This document shows, in pieces, positions 43,726 through 53,800 of a DNA stretch of 64,000 bases. The DNA comes from Brucella anthropi ATCC 49188 (GTDB lineage: Bacteria; Pseudomonadota; Alphaproteobacteria; Rhizobiales; Rhizobiaceae), in the NCBI RefSeq assembly GCF_000017405.1, contig NC_009668.1, forward strand, positions 1-64,000, given 5' to 3'. The notes under the pieces are model-generated. The model worked only from the letters and a program-made list of their open reading frames with translations. It was not told where the DNA came from and made no database searches. Each line of letters begins with the position of its first letter. Position 1 is the stretch's first letter. The translations under genes were made by a program, and so were the position numbers.

Positions 43726-44634
43726 ATGGCGTTTACCCTGCGGCAGTTACAATATTTCATCGCTGTGGCCGAACAGGGGTCTGTGACCCGTGCGGCGCAG
43801 AAATTATCCATTTCCCAATCATCTGTCACGGAAGCCGTCAAGGAACTTGAGACGGACCTGAACGTAGAGCTTTTCGAACGACACCCTCGCGGCCTCACTG
43901 TCACACATAACGGTCATCAGTTTTTGCGCTACGCAACGAAAATTCTGGCAGACGTATCGGATGCCCGTCGCTCCTTCACGGACAATCGCATTCAGGAAAA
44001 AGGTAAACTCAATCTCGGCGTCACCTCGCTCGTCGCGGGTTATGTGCTGTCGGACCTGCTTGCCCGCTATCGCCGGGCTTTTCCCGGCGTTGAAATCAGT
44101 GCCATCGAGGATAATGGTTCCTATCTTGAACATCTCCTGGTCGGTGGTGAACTGGACGTGGCAGTGATGGTTATCTCCAATCTCCGGGACCGTATGGCAC
44201 TTCACGCGGAAATTCTCGAAACCTCGCCCTATCGATTGTGGTTGCCGCTCGGCCATCCGCTGGTCCCGACGGACAGCATTTCGGTAAGCGACATTGCGAA
44301 AGAGCCGCTGATCATGCTGACAGTGGATGAAATCGAGGAAAATACCGGCAAGCTGCTTGCCGCTCTCGGCGCCCGTCCGCATGTGGCTTTCCGCACGCGT
44401 TCAGTGGAAGCCGTGCGCAGTTTGGTAGCCACCGGTGCAGGCATCGCGCTCCTTCCCGACCTTGTCTATCGCCCATGGTCGCTGGAAGGCGATCGCATCG
44501 AAAGCCGCGATGTTTCGGGGTCGCTGCCCGTCGTGCAGATCGGCATGGCCTGGCGCAAGGGATCGAGCCTGCCCCAATCCGCGCGTGACTTTATTGGCAT
44601 TGCCGAAGCTGCCCGTTCCGGCAGGCTGCGTTAG
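43726..44634 (+). CDS. LysR-family transcriptional regulator
   Basis: A 302-residue regulator. The helix-turn-helix is MAFTLRQLQYFIAVAEQGSVTRAAQKLSISQSSVTEAVKELETDLNVELFERHPRGL. The effector domain includes LNLGVTSLVAGYVLSDLLARYRRAFPGVEISAIEDNG and VEAVRSLVATGAGIALLPDLVYRP. ATG 43726 is chosen because the LysR motif starts there; a GTG at 43702 would add eight residues. It is co-oriented with and 121 bp before the polyamine transporter operon, separated by a perfect palindrome, and is the likely regulator of that operon. Confidence 0.9.
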   Translation: MAFTLRQLQYFIAVAEQGSVTRAAQKLSISQSSVTEAVKELETDLNVELFERHPRGLTVTHNGHQFLRYATKILADVSDARRSFTDNRIQEKGKLNLGVTSLVAGYVLSDLLARYRRAFPGVEISAIEDNGSYLEHLLVGGELDVAVMVISNLRDRMALHAEILETSPYRLWLPLGHPLVPTDSISVSDIAKEPLIMLTVDEIEENTGKLLAALGARPHVAFRTRSVEAVRSLVATGAGIALLPDLVYRPWSLEGDRIESRDVSGSLPVVQIGMAWRKGSSLPQSARDFIGIAEAARSGRLR

Positions 44635-44639
44635 TCTTC

Positions 44640-44660
44640 GATATCGGAAAAACCGATATC
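44640..44660. promoter_or_regulatory. Perfect palindrome between LysR gene and polyamine operon
   Basis: GATATCGG (44640-44647), AAAAA, CCGATATC (44653-44660), six bases after the LysR stop codon and ~95 bp before the binding-protein start. It could be the lysR terminator (followed by agctttt) or a LysR-type operator for the operon. Both functions are possible. Confidence 0.5.
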
Positions 44661-44755
44661 AGCTTTTCGATAAATGAATTTGCGAAAGGCAAGGTTTCAG
44701 CACACCATCCACTCCGGGAACAAAATCACTGAATGTGAAAAAACGGGAGTGGTCG

Positions 44756-45916
44756 ATGAAAAAGATTCTGCAATCCTGTACCGCTTTGATGGCTGTCGCA
44801 AGCTTTGCGACGCAGGCCATCGCCGCCGAACCGCTGAAAGCGATCGGCGAAGGTGAAGGCGCGCTGAGCATCGTGGCCTGGGCGGGCTATATTGAACGCG
44901 GCGAGACCGACAAGAACTACGACTGGGTTACGGATTTCGAGAAGGAAACCGGCTGCAAGGTCAGCGTGAAGACCGCCGCCACTTCCGATGAAATGGTCGC
45001 GCTGATGAATGAAGGTGGCTTCGATCTGGTCACCGCTTCCGGTGATGCCTCACTTCGCCTTGTGGCTGGCAAGCGTGTTCAGCCGATCAATACCGACCTT
45101 ATCCCAAGCTGGAAGACCGTAGACGAACGGCTGCAAAATGCGCCGTGGTTCACCGTCAAGGACGTGCATTACGGTGTGCCCTATCTCTGGGGGCCGAATG
45201 TGCTGATGTACAACACTGATGTTTTCAAGGACGAAGCGCCGAAGAGCTGGAACGTGGTGTTCGAAGAACAGAACCTGCCGGATGGCAAGTCCAACAAGGG
45301 CCGCGTGCAGGCCTATGACGGGCCGATCTATATTGCGGACGCTGCCCTTTATCTCATGAAGCACAAGCCGGAACTCGGCATCAAGAATCCGTACGAACTC
45401 AATGAAGACCAGTATAAGGCAGCACTTGATCTCTTGCGTGGACAGCGCAAGCTCGTCAGCCGTTATTGGCATGATGCCATGATCCAGATTGACGATTTCA
45501 AGAATGAAGGCGTCGTGGCTTCCGGCTCATGGCCGTTCCAGGTCAATCTTCTGAAATCGGAAAACGCAAAGATTGGCTCGACTTTCCCGGAGGAAGGTGC
45601 GACCGGCTGGGCCGACACCACCATGCTGCATGTGGATAGCGAGCACCCCAATTGTGCCTATAAGTGGTTCGAACATTCGCTAAAACTGAAAGTTCAGGGC
45701 GATGCCGCAGCCTGGTTCGGTGCTGTACCGTCCGTTCCGGCAGCCTGCAAGGGTAATGCGCTCCTGACCGATGAAGGTTGCGCGACCAATGGCTTCGATA
45801 ATTTCGCCAAGATCAGCTTCTGGCGCACGCCGACAGCCAAATGCGAAAGCCAGGGCGAATGCGTGCCCTATCATCGCTGGGTATCGGATTATATCGGCGT
45901 CATTGGCGGTCGCTGA
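44756..45916 (+). CDS. Polyamine-type ABC transporter substrate-binding protein (YdcS/PotD-like)
   Basis: A 386-residue periplasmic protein with signal peptide MKKILQSCTALMAVASFATQAIAA. Features of the PotD/PotF group are LSIVAWAGYIERG at the mature N-terminus, ATSDEMVALMNEGGFDLVTASGD and VPYLWGPNVLMYNTDVF. The length matches E. coli YdcS (381). ATG 44756 has CGGGAG at good spacing. The gene order that follows (ATPase, two permeases, aminobutyraldehyde dehydrogenase) is the same set as ydcSTUV-patD, which points to putrescine or a related amine as substrate. This is by family and context. Confidence 0.9.
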   Translation: MKKILQSCTALMAVASFATQAIAAEPLKAIGEGEGALSIVAWAGYIERGETDKNYDWVTDFEKETGCKVSVKTAATSDEMVALMNEGGFDLVTASGDASLRLVAGKRVQPINTDLIPSWKTVDERLQNAPWFTVKDVHYGVPYLWGPNVLMYNTDVFKDEAPKSWNVVFEEQNLPDGKSNKGRVQAYDGPIYIADAALYLMKHKPELGIKNPYELNEDQYKAALDLLRGQRKLVSRYWHDAMIQIDDFKNEGVVASGSWPFQVNLLKSENAKIGSTFPEEGATGWADTTMLHVDSEHPNCAYKWFEHSLKLKVQGDAAAWFGAVPSVPAACKGNALLTDEGCATNGFDNFAKISFWRTPTAKCESQGECVPYHRWVSDYIGVIGGR

Positions 45917-45943
45917 CATCGACTATCATAAGCTCGAAGATCG

Positions 45944-45967
45944 CCCTTCCTTCTGTTGAAGGAAGGG
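45944..45967 (+). terminator. Hairpin between binding protein and ATPase genes
   Basis: CCCTTCCTTC (45944-45953) pairs perfectly with GAAGGAAGGG (45958-45967) around a 4-nt loop (TGTT), 28 bp after the stop codon. No T-run follows; likely a partial terminator or stabiliser of the binding-protein message. Confidence 0.65.
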
Positions 45968-46009
45968 AACGGAAAGACGTGCCCGCCCGCCAACAGAGGC
46001 TGGCGCTCC

Positions 46010-47023
46010 ATGATGGATAGAACCATGACAGCAGCAGTTCGTTTCGAAAATGTGAGCCGTTACTTCGGCGAAGTCCGTGCCGTCGATCATGTCAATTTGA
46101 CCATCGCGTCCGGTGAATTCTTTGCCATGCTAGGCCCTTCCGGTTCTGGCAAGACAACCTGTCTGCGGCTAATTGCAGGCTTCGAGCAGCCGACTGACGG
46201 CAAGATTGAGATCTTTGGCGAAAGTGCTGGCGGCGTGCCGCCCTACCGGCGCAACGTCAACACGGTCTTTCAGGATTATGCGCTGTTTCCGCATCTCAGC
46301 ATTCTTGACAATGTGGCCTATGGGTTGATGGTGCGGGGCGCCGGAAAGGCCGAACGACACCGTGCCGCCGAGGACATGCTGGAACTGGTCAAGCTGCCCG
46401 GTTATGGCGCACGCAAGCCGAGCCAGCTTTCCGGCGGACAGCGACAGCGCGTCGCGCTGGCCCGAGCGCTGGTCAACAAGCCGAAAGTGCTGCTTCTCGA
46501 TGAGCCGCTTGGTGCCCTCGACCTCAAACTGCGCGAGCAGATGCAGGAAGAGCTGAAGAGCCTGCAAAAGGCGCTTGGTATCACCTTTGTTTTCGTGACC
46601 CACGATCAGGGCGAGGCGCTGTCCATGGCGGACCGTATCGCTGTCTTCAACAATGGTCGTATCGTTCAGGCCGGAACGCCACAGGAAATATATAACCGCC
46701 CGCAAACCAGGTTTGTTGCCGATTTTGTCGGCTCCTCCAATGTGGTCGCGCCGGAGGTTATGGCTGCATTCGGCGGCGAACGACGTTGGGCAAGCCTCCG
46801 ACCGGAATCCATTCGCCTTGCAGACAAGAGTGATAAGGTTGGGGTCGCGGCGCGGATCGAAACCGCCAGCTTCCTTGGGTCAGCTACACGTCTCGGTGTT
46901 GAAGCTGAAGGCGCCAGACTGCATGTCATGCTGCCTGCTGGTGCAACCGTTCCCGAGACCGGATCGGATATCCGTATTGTCTGGAATCCGGGTGACGTTC
47001 ATTACATGGATCAGGCGGCATGA
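46010..47023 (+). CDS. Polyamine-type ABC transporter ATP-binding protein (YdcT/PotA-like)
   Basis: A ~337-residue ATPase. Walker A is GPSGSGKTT, the Q-loop NTVFQDYALFPHLS, the signature LSGGQRQRVALARA, and Walker B LLLDEPLGALDLKLR, the wording typical of PotA/MalK-type importers. A C-terminal TOBE domain begins near SLRPESIRLAD. Starts at 46010, 46013 and 46025 are all possible; 46010 is used because AGAGG lies upstream. It overlaps the next gene by 4 bp. Confidence 0.9.
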   Translation: MMDRTMTAAVRFENVSRYFGEVRAVDHVNLTIASGEFFAMLGPSGSGKTTCLRLIAGFEQPTDGKIEIFGESAGGVPPYRRNVNTVFQDYALFPHLSILDNVAYGLMVRGAGKAERHRAAEDMLELVKLPGYGARKPSQLSGGQRQRVALARALVNKPKVLLLDEPLGALDLKLREQMQEELKSLQKALGITFVFVTHDQGEALSMADRIAVFNNGRIVQAGTPQEIYNRPQTRFVADFVGSSNVVAPEVMAAFGGERRWASLRPESIRLADKSDKVGVAARIETASFLGSATRLGVEAEGARLHVMLPAGATVPETGSDIRIVWNPGDVHYMDQAA

Positions 47024-48000
47024 GCGGCGCGCAGGCTTCCACACTCGGAAACTCCGGAGCAAATCCGACCTCCATCATGCCGCAGCGCGGCGGACTCTTT
47101 GGGCGCTTGTCGGACCTGTTCTGGCGTCGCCCTGGCCTGCTTTTGTTTCTCATGATTACGCCACCACTGCTGTGGCTGGGCATCATCTATATCGGCTCGC
47201 TGATAGCGCTTCTCTTGCAGAGCTTCTTTTCGGTCGATGATTTCTCCGGTCTGATCGACTATAATTTCACGCTCGCCACCTATGCTCAGCTGCTGAATTC
47301 CGCCAATCTCGACATCATCATACGCACCGTCCTCATGGCTACGCTGGTCACGGTCGCTTCGGCTTTCGTCGCCTTTCCCATCGCCTATTATGCCGCCCGT
47401 TACGCACGCGGACGCTGGAAGGCGCTGTTCTATCTCGGCATCATGCTGCCACTCTGGTCGAGCTATCTGGTCAAGGTCTATGCGTGGAAACTGATCCTCG
47501 CCAAGGAAGGCATCCTGACCTGGATATTCGCAAAACTGCACCTGTCCTGGCTGCTTGACGGCATCCTGTCCTTACCCGTCATCGGTGGCAATTCGCTGTC
47601 GGTCAGCTATCTCGGCACCTTCATCGTCTTCGTCTATATCTGGCTGCCCTATATGATCCTGCCGACGCAGGCAGCACTTGAGCGTGTGCCCGGCAATCTG
47701 GTCGAGGCGTCGTCCGATCTCGGCGCGACGCCGGCGCAGACTTTCCGAACCGTGCTCATGCCGCTTGCCATGCCGGGCATCATCGCCGGCTCGATCTTCA
47801 CCTTTTCGCTGACACTTGGCGATTACATCATTCCGCAGATCATCGGTTCGTCGCGCCTGTTCATCGGACAGGCCGTCTATACCCAGCAGGGAACGGCAGG
47901 CAATGTGCCGCTGGCGGCTGCCTTCTCCGTCGTGCCGATCGTCATCATGGCCGTCTATCTCTGGATCGCCAAGAAACAGGGGGCTTTTGATGCGCTCTGA
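47020..48000 (+). CDS. Polyamine-type ABC transporter permease (YdcU/PotB-like)
   Basis: A 326-residue inner-membrane protein with a ~40-residue polar N-terminus, six predicted helices and the coupling motif [30 protein letters not shown] near residue 230. [17 protein letters not shown] is typical of PotB-like permeases. ATG 47020 overlaps the ATPase stop; its end overlaps the next permease by 11 bp. Confidence 0.92.
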   Translation: MSGAQASTLGNSGANPTSIMPQRGGLFGRLSDLFWRRPGLLLFLMITPPLLWLGIIYIGSLIALLLQSFFSVDDFSGLIDYNFTLATYAQLLNSANLDIIIRTVLMATLVTVASAFVAFPIAYYAARYARGRWKALFYLGIMLPLWSSYLVKVYAWKLILAKEGILTWIFAKLHLSWLLDGILSLPVIGGNSLSVSYLGTFIVFVYIWLPYMILPTQAALERVPGNLVEASSDLGATPAQTFRTVLMPLAMPGIIAGSIFTFSLTLGDYIIPQIIGSSRLFIGQAVYTQQGTAGNVPLAAAFSVVPIVIMAVYLWIAKKQGAFDAL

Positions 48001-48805
48001 TCGCAACAACCGCGCTTCTTTCGGATTGAAGCTTGCTGCCGGATTGGGCCTCGCCTTCCTGCATCTGCCGATCCTGCTCATCTTCGTCTATGCCTTCACG
48101 ACGGAAGAAAAAAGTTATCAATGGCCGCCGCCGGGCTTCACGCTGCAATGGTTCGCAGTGACATGGAACCGTGCCGATGTGTGGTCATCGCTTGCGCTCT
48201 CCGTGCAGGTGGCCACGATTGCGACCGTGATCGCGCTCGTGCTTGGAACGCTTTGCGCTGCCGCCGTCAGCCGAACCCACTTCTTCGGACGCGAAAGCAT
48301 TTCGCTGCTGGTCATCCTGCCCATTGCTTTGCCCGGCGTTGTAACCGGCATCGCCTTGCGCTCGGCCTTCTCGCTGTTCGACATTCCGTTTTCGATGTGG
48401 ACCATCGTGCTCGGTCACGCGACCTTCTGCGTGGTGGTCGTCTACAACAACGCGGTTGCACGTTTCCGGCGCACCTCCGGTTCGCTGATTGAAGCCTCGA
48501 TGGATCTTGGCGCCAACGGGTTCCAGACATTCCGCTATGTGATCCTGCCGAATATCGGAACGGCCCTGCTCGCAGGCGGCATGCTCGCCTTTGCACTGTC
48601 CTTCGATGAGGTGATCGTCACCACATTTACTGGCGGCCAGCAGATGACCCTGCCGATCTGGATGCTTCAGGAACTGATCCGTCCACGCCAGCGCCCCGTC
48701 ACCAATGTGGTGGCTATGGTGGTGGTTCTGGTGACCTTCCTGCCCATCCTCGCAGCCTACTATCTCACTCGTGATGGCGATCAGGTCGCCGGTCACGGGA
48801 AATGA
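47990..48805 (+). CDS. Polyamine-type ABC transporter permease (YdcV/PotC-like)
   Basis: A 271-residue inner-membrane protein. [32 protein letters not shown] is the family N-terminus, and the coupling motif is [31 protein letters not shown] chose ATG 47990, which overlaps the preceding gene by 11 bp. The longer open frame from 47816 would overlap it by 185 bp and adds non-homologous residues. Confidence 0.92.
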   Translation: MRSDRNNRASFGLKLAAGLGLAFLHLPILLIFVYAFTTEEKSYQWPPPGFTLQWFAVTWNRADVWSSLALSVQVATIATVIALVLGTLCAAAVSRTHFFGRESISLLVILPIALPGVVTGIALRSAFSLFDIPFSMWTIVLGHATFCVVVVYNNAVARFRRTSGSLIEASMDLGANGFQTFRYVILPNIGTALLAGGMLAFALSFDEVIVTTFTGGQQMTLPIWMLQELIRPRQRPVTNVVAMVVVLVTFLPILAAYYLTRDGDQVAGHGK

Positions 48806-48821
48806 CACAAGGGAGAACGAC

Positions 48822-50246
48822 ATGAACACCGAAATGTTGATTGGCTCGCGCTTTGAAGCGGGTACGGAGACGGAAGAAAACGTCCTCAATCCCAAGACCG
48901 GAGAGACCGTTCTCAAGCTGCCCGAGGCATCGCTAGGACAGATCGACGCTGCAGTCGCCGCAGCAGACAAGGCATTCAAGACCTGGTCACGCACCACACC
49001 CGCCGAACGTTCCAATTATCTCCTCAAAATCGCCGATGCGATTGAGCGAGACGCTGAAGGGTTCGCTACGCTGGAAGCGCTCAATTGCGGCAAGCCGATC
49101 AATGCTGTCATCAATGACGAGATTCCGGCCATCGTGGATTGTTATCGCTTCTTTGCGGGTGCAGTGCGTAATCTTCATGGACCGCTTGCCGCCGAATATA
49201 TCCCGAACCACACATCGATGATCCGTCGTGATCCGGTTGGCATTGTCGGCTCCATCGCTCCTTGGAATTATCCTTTGATGATGATGGCATGGAAACTGGC
49301 GCCAGCCATTGCGGGCGGCAATACGGTGGTTTTCAAACCGTCCGAACAGACCCCGCTGACCGCGCTGAAAATGGCCAGGCTGCTGGCGGATATTCTGCCC
49401 GAGGGCGTCGTCAATGTCGTTCTGGGGCGCGGTGAAACCGTGGGCAATGCGCTGATCAACCATCCGCGGATCGACATGGTGTCGATCACTGGCGATGTCG
49501 CCACCGGAAAGAAGGTCTTGCAGGCCGCGGCCAAGACCGTGAAGCGCACTCATCTGGAGCTTGGCGGCAAGGCACCGGTCATTGTTTTCGACGATGCGGA
49601 CATCGAGGCTGTTGTCAACGGTATCCGCACCTTCGGCTATTACAATGCCGGACAGGACTGCACCGCTGCCTGCCGCATCTATGCAGATGCACGCATTTAC
49701 GACCGTTTCGTCGCTGACCTGTCGTCGGCCGTTTCCAGCATTCGCTACAATCTGGACGACGACAGCCAGAACGAGATCGGACCGCTCATCTCCCGCCGGC
49801 AGCGCGACCGCGTCGAAAGTTTTGTGGCTCGCGCTCGCGAGCACAAGCATATCGAAGTGACGACCGGCGGCAAGACATCGGGTGCCAATGGCTTCTACTT
49901 CGAGCCGACCGTCATTGCAGGTGCATTGCAGGAAGACGAGATCGTGCGACGCGAAGTATTCGGACCAGTCGTATCGGTGACGCGCTTCAGCGATGTCGAT
50001 GAAGCCGTGCGATGGGCCAACGACAGTGATTACGGCCTTGCCTCGTCGGTCTGGACCAAGGATGTCAGCAAGGGCATGCAGGCCGCAGCCCGCCTGCAAT
50101 ATGGCTGCACATGGATCAACACCCACTTCATGCTGACAAACGAGATGCCGCATGGCGGCCTGAAACAGTCGGGCTACGGCAAGGACATGTCGATTTACGC
50201 GCTGGAAGATTACACTGCCGTGCGTCATGTCATGATAGCTCATTAG
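48822..50246 (+). CDS. Gamma-aminobutyraldehyde dehydrogenase-like aldehyde dehydrogenase (PatD/YdcW-like)
   Basis: A 474-residue NAD-dependent aldehyde dehydrogenase. Landmarks are [50 protein letters not shown] (catalytic Glu) and [13 protein letters not shown] (nucleophile Cys near residue 282). The DCTAA context and size fit the PatD group, which oxidises 4-aminobutyraldehyde from putrescine to GABA. It is the last gene of the polyamine transporter operon, 16 bp after the permease. ATG 48822 has AGGGAGAACGAC upstream. Substrate is inferred from family and operon, since related betaine-aldehyde dehydrogenases look similar. Confidence 0.88.
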   Translation: MNTEMLIGSRFEAGTETEENVLNPKTGETVLKLPEASLGQIDAAVAAADKAFKTWSRTTPAERSNYLLKIADAIERDAEGFATLEALNCGKPINAVINDEIPAIVDCYRFFAGAVRNLHGPLAAEYIPNHTSMIRRDPVGIVGSIAPWNYPLMMMAWKLAPAIAGGNTVVFKPSEQTPLTALKMARLLADILPEGVVNVVLGRGETVGNALINHPRIDMVSITGDVATGKKVLQAAAKTVKRTHLELGGKAPVIVFDDADIEAVVNGIRTFGYYNAGQDCTAACRIYADARIYDRFVADLSSAVSSIRYNLDDDSQNEIGPLISRRQRDRVESFVARAREHKHIEVTTGGKTSGANGFYFEPTVIAGALQEDEIVRREVFGPVVSVTRFSDVDEAVRWANDSDYGLASSVWTKDVSKGMQAAARLQYGCTWINTHFMLTNEMPHGGLKQSGYGKDMSIYALEDYTAVRHVMIAH

Positions 50247-50307
50247 GGGAAATGCCGGGAAGTGAGAGGCATTGTTCGGAACGAGATGCGCACCCAAAAC
50301 CAAAATA

Positions 50308-50348
50308 GTTAGGGCGTTGATCCGATTGTAACAGATCGACGCTCTAAC
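50308..50348 (+). terminator. Hairpin after the polyamine operon
   Basis: GTTAGGGCGTTGATC (50308-50322) pairs with GATCGACGCTCTAAC (50334-50348) over 15 positions including two G-T pairs. It lies 61 bp after the dehydrogenase stop. It belongs to the gagcg-type intergenic palindromes seen elsewhere in this window. Confidence 0.55.
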
Positions 50349-50786
50349 GCTCGCGACGGATGTGTTGATCGGTGTGGATAGCGGCGGGTTCCGCTGCTAT
50401 CCACAAGTCGTTAAGCGCGCATATCTGGTTTTGCCATGAATTTCATCAGATCAGAAGTATACTTATATCCGTGTGTAATTTTTCTGAGATTTAGTTAATT
50501 TATTATAAGTTTTATTTATATTATACCATTCTAAATTTGTGATAATTAAATTTAATTATGTATTAAGTATTCAATATTGTCATTATCTTCGTAATTATTT
50601 TGATAAATCGACGATGCACCTCAAGTGATATTCAAGGTATCCGCTTTGAAGACCGCTGAATAAAGTCGAAAAGTCAATCCGTGATGATATTTTCCAATGT
50701 TTCAGAGCCGTCGCGCTTTGCAGAAAATCAATAAGTAACACGTGTTGGACGGGTTCTGTATAGACATTGCATTGCCTGATCGTGCA
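50349..50786. other. AT-rich gene-free region between polyamine operon and RHS gene
   Basis: 438 bp, very AT-rich from 50450 to 50620. The only minus-strand open stretch is a 48-codon frame starting GTG at 50741 and ending at 50595, with no ribosome site. I do not call it a gene. Confidence 0.45.
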
Positions 50787-50815
50787 GGAGGAGAGCCGCC
50801 GAAAGGCGGACCTCC
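50787..50815 (-). terminator. Terminator-like hairpin after the RHS gene
   Basis: GGAGG and CCGCC at 50787-50800 pair with GGCGG and CCTCC at 50805-50815 around a GAAA tetraloop, with a small internal loop. It is located about 40 bp past the RHS stop codon on the minus strand. Confidence 0.55.
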
Positions 50816-50855
50816 TTATAGTTCAATGTGGAACCACACATTGCATTTGCGAGCG

Positions 50856-53800
50856 TTACAGTTCCCATGGCAAGGGAGGTAAGCAAAATTTGTCAGTTTT
50901 GAGACTATTGATCTGGTTAGTATTTTCAATTAAGCTATTGGTGGTTCTATTTAATAGATTTCTCCTATTTGTTAGGCGAGATTGAGTATCGTTATAGTTA
51001 AATATGGACCTTTCATGAAAATCATGAATTTGCTCCCGCGACATACCATCCCTAAATCTGGGACGTAAATTATTGGCGCGATAGTTTAGTTCTCTAGACA
51101 GAGACTCTACATCATTGTTGGCAACAGAATACTGATTCAGAAGTTTGCGGCGTTCATTGTGCAATTGATTTATATTCTTTTCAGGCACATGATCGCTGCC
51201 ACTGCCACCCGGGGCATCGCCACCGCCACTGCCACCCGGGGCATCGCCACCGCCACTGCCACCGGGAGCATCGCCACCGCCACTGCCACTCGGGGCATCA
51301 CCGCCGCCACTGCCGCTTGGAGCGTCACCGCTGCCACTGCCACTCGGGGCACCGCCACTTGGCTCGTCGGGTCTGGATTTTTTAGCAGGCGGTTCATCGC
51401 TGTCGACGTCTTTTGCGGCATCTTCCGCGCCATCCTTCAGAGCCCTGTCACCGGCTTTCTCGGCATCTTTTACCAGCGGTTCCTCATCGCCATCTGCCAC
51501 CTCAGCTGCTTGAACGCCAACTCTAACTGCGTCATTCAACACCGGCGCCACGGGCCCTAATACTTTATCCTCGACATCCACTACATCTCTTTCAACTCTT
51601 CTTACATCTTTCCTTATCGCTTTAAATACACGGATATGCCCGGTTGGATCGGTGTTGTTGATTGGATCGCCCGCACAATAGGCATAGGGATTGATGCCGC
51701 CTTGACCGAAAGGACTAAGACTGTCGGGAGCTGTGAAGCGGCGCAATATGGGGCTGTAGAGCCGATATCCATTGCCCAGATGATAGCCGTCGAGGAGCAC
51801 AGATTTGCGTTCGCCATTGTAACCAAGCAGGCTGGTATCGTCGGCATCAGTCGATTGCTCCCCATGCGGACCATAGGTCAGGGGGTGGGACGTATTGCTG
51901 CTGTCAACGCTGAGGATGGATCCGCTGGCATCAGCACCTGAAAGCCAAACACCTGCATTGCTGCCCGTGCGCACCTGAGCAAGATTGCCGCCCGGCCCGG
52001 CAACGAAACGCACGTTGTTGGCATCCTGGATTTGATTGACGAGCGTGGAGCCCCGATAGAACAGTTTGGTTCCATCTTCATCGATGAGGCGGCCCAGGGG
52101 GTCATGGGCCAGGTTCGATGTCTGGCCTGCTTTCGTGACAGACAGGAGCGCGCCGCAATTGATGCCGATATCGTAAGTAAATATACGCCCCTCGCCATCG
52201 TTCACAAGACACCCGGCTTCATCATAGATGAGCGTGGTGACAACGGGCATTGTGGTCACGCCGAAAGAACTCGTCTGTATATGGGTGACGGTTTTCAGTT
52301 GACACGGATCGGTAGCGTCGTAGGCGCAAAGCATTTGATCGTACGACTTGTCCTGATAGGTCGTGGAAAGTTGCGTGATGTTGTCGTATGGATCATAAGT
52401 GAACGTCTGTTTTTGTATGGCCAGTCCCTTGGAATCCTGGGCAGGCTCTGTGCCGCTGCAGTCATACTCAGTGAGACGATTGCGCGCGTCGTAAGTGTAG
52501 GTTTCAACGCGAACTGAGTTGCCATTGCGCTTCAATGTTTTGCCGGCAAGCTGATGGTTGACATTATAGGTGGACGTAAGGGACCAGCTATTTCCAGATG
52601 AGCTGCTGGTGACCGTCCGGGTGTCTTCACGATCAAGCGTGTCCCAAGCGAGCGTTGTGGTCAGGGTTGGTTTATTGCCGGTGGAAAGATCGGTCGCTTT
52701 CCAGCAATTGAGGCGGCCCAGCACATCATAAGACAGGTCAAGCTGGACATCCGTGTCAGCCACTTGTGTCGGGCGGCCATAGTGGTCACAATTCTTGATA
52801 CTCCATGTAACGCCGGTCACATCGGTATAGCTTTTTGTCTTTCCTGCTGTGGTGTAGGCGTATGCGGTAGCAGCAGAACCACCCTGAGAGAAAGTTTCAC
52901 TTTGAAGGCGGCCCGTTGCCTCAAATGTGTTGGAAATACTGGAGCTGCCTTGCGCGTTCGTACTCGTGGCGGTTTCCAGTGCTCCGGTCCATTTTTGGTA
53001 GGTCAGGGTTTTGCTGTCTGCGCCCGGACCGGTGTTACCTGTTACTGAACTGGACGCGATCTTTTTGCTGGCAAGCTTGCCACCCAATTCCGCTTGGTAG
53101 ATATAGTCTACGGTTACGCCATAAGGCGAGGTGACAGAGGCTGGCGCAGTCAGGCTGCCGCAATCACTATCGTAGGCTGCTGTAAAGCTGCGGCCGCCTG
53201 AGGTCTGGCTGGTACAACGCCCTAACCCGTCCACAACACGCTTGCCCATCGAAACGCCATTCACACAGATATCAATCAGAATTTGCGCTGGAGAGTCCGG
53301 ACTGTATGCGCGCGTCACCACAGTCGCGCTCGTCTCTCCATCCGCCTGCGGTAATGTCGTTTTGATGACCCGATCAAAAGCGTCGTAATCGTAGGTGGTT
53401 GTCCGACCGAGCTCGTCCGTGCTTGAGCGCAACCGGTTCCATCCGTCATATTTCTGGGTCACGGTGCTATAGGCTGATGCACCACTTGCAGCATCGGATG
53501 GATAAAGTGCGGTGTGGGTAGCGTATAGGGAGACATCCTGCGTCGAAACTGTTTTGCTGGTTTTCTTGTCGTCGTTCGTAGTATCTTCATACAAACTATC
53601 TTCATACACACTATACTTGGCTTTTGTCAGTGCAATGGGATCCATTGAGGCAAAATGCTGGATATTCAACGCAGTCGTGCAATCGGAATTGCCCCAGTCA
53701 TCATAATTCGTGCTTGTTGTAATCTGGCCATAGAAGGTGGTGCTGGTAAGCAGATCAAAATCCTTGCTGGTTGTGCTCGTCAGGCGACCGGCATCATCAT

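Noticed and set aside
48987..50303. 438-codon minus-strand open frame
   Set aside because: Antisense shadow of the aldehyde dehydrogenase, whose motifs are unambiguous on the plus strand.
50595..50741. 48-codon GTG frame downstream of RHS as an immunity gene
   Set aside because: No ribosome site, located after a terminator-like hairpin in AT-rich DNA, and no coding signature strong enough to call.
51190..51360. CRISPR-like array
   Set aside because: 27-bp units are directly adjacent without spacers and stay in frame in the RHS gene; they encode a linker.
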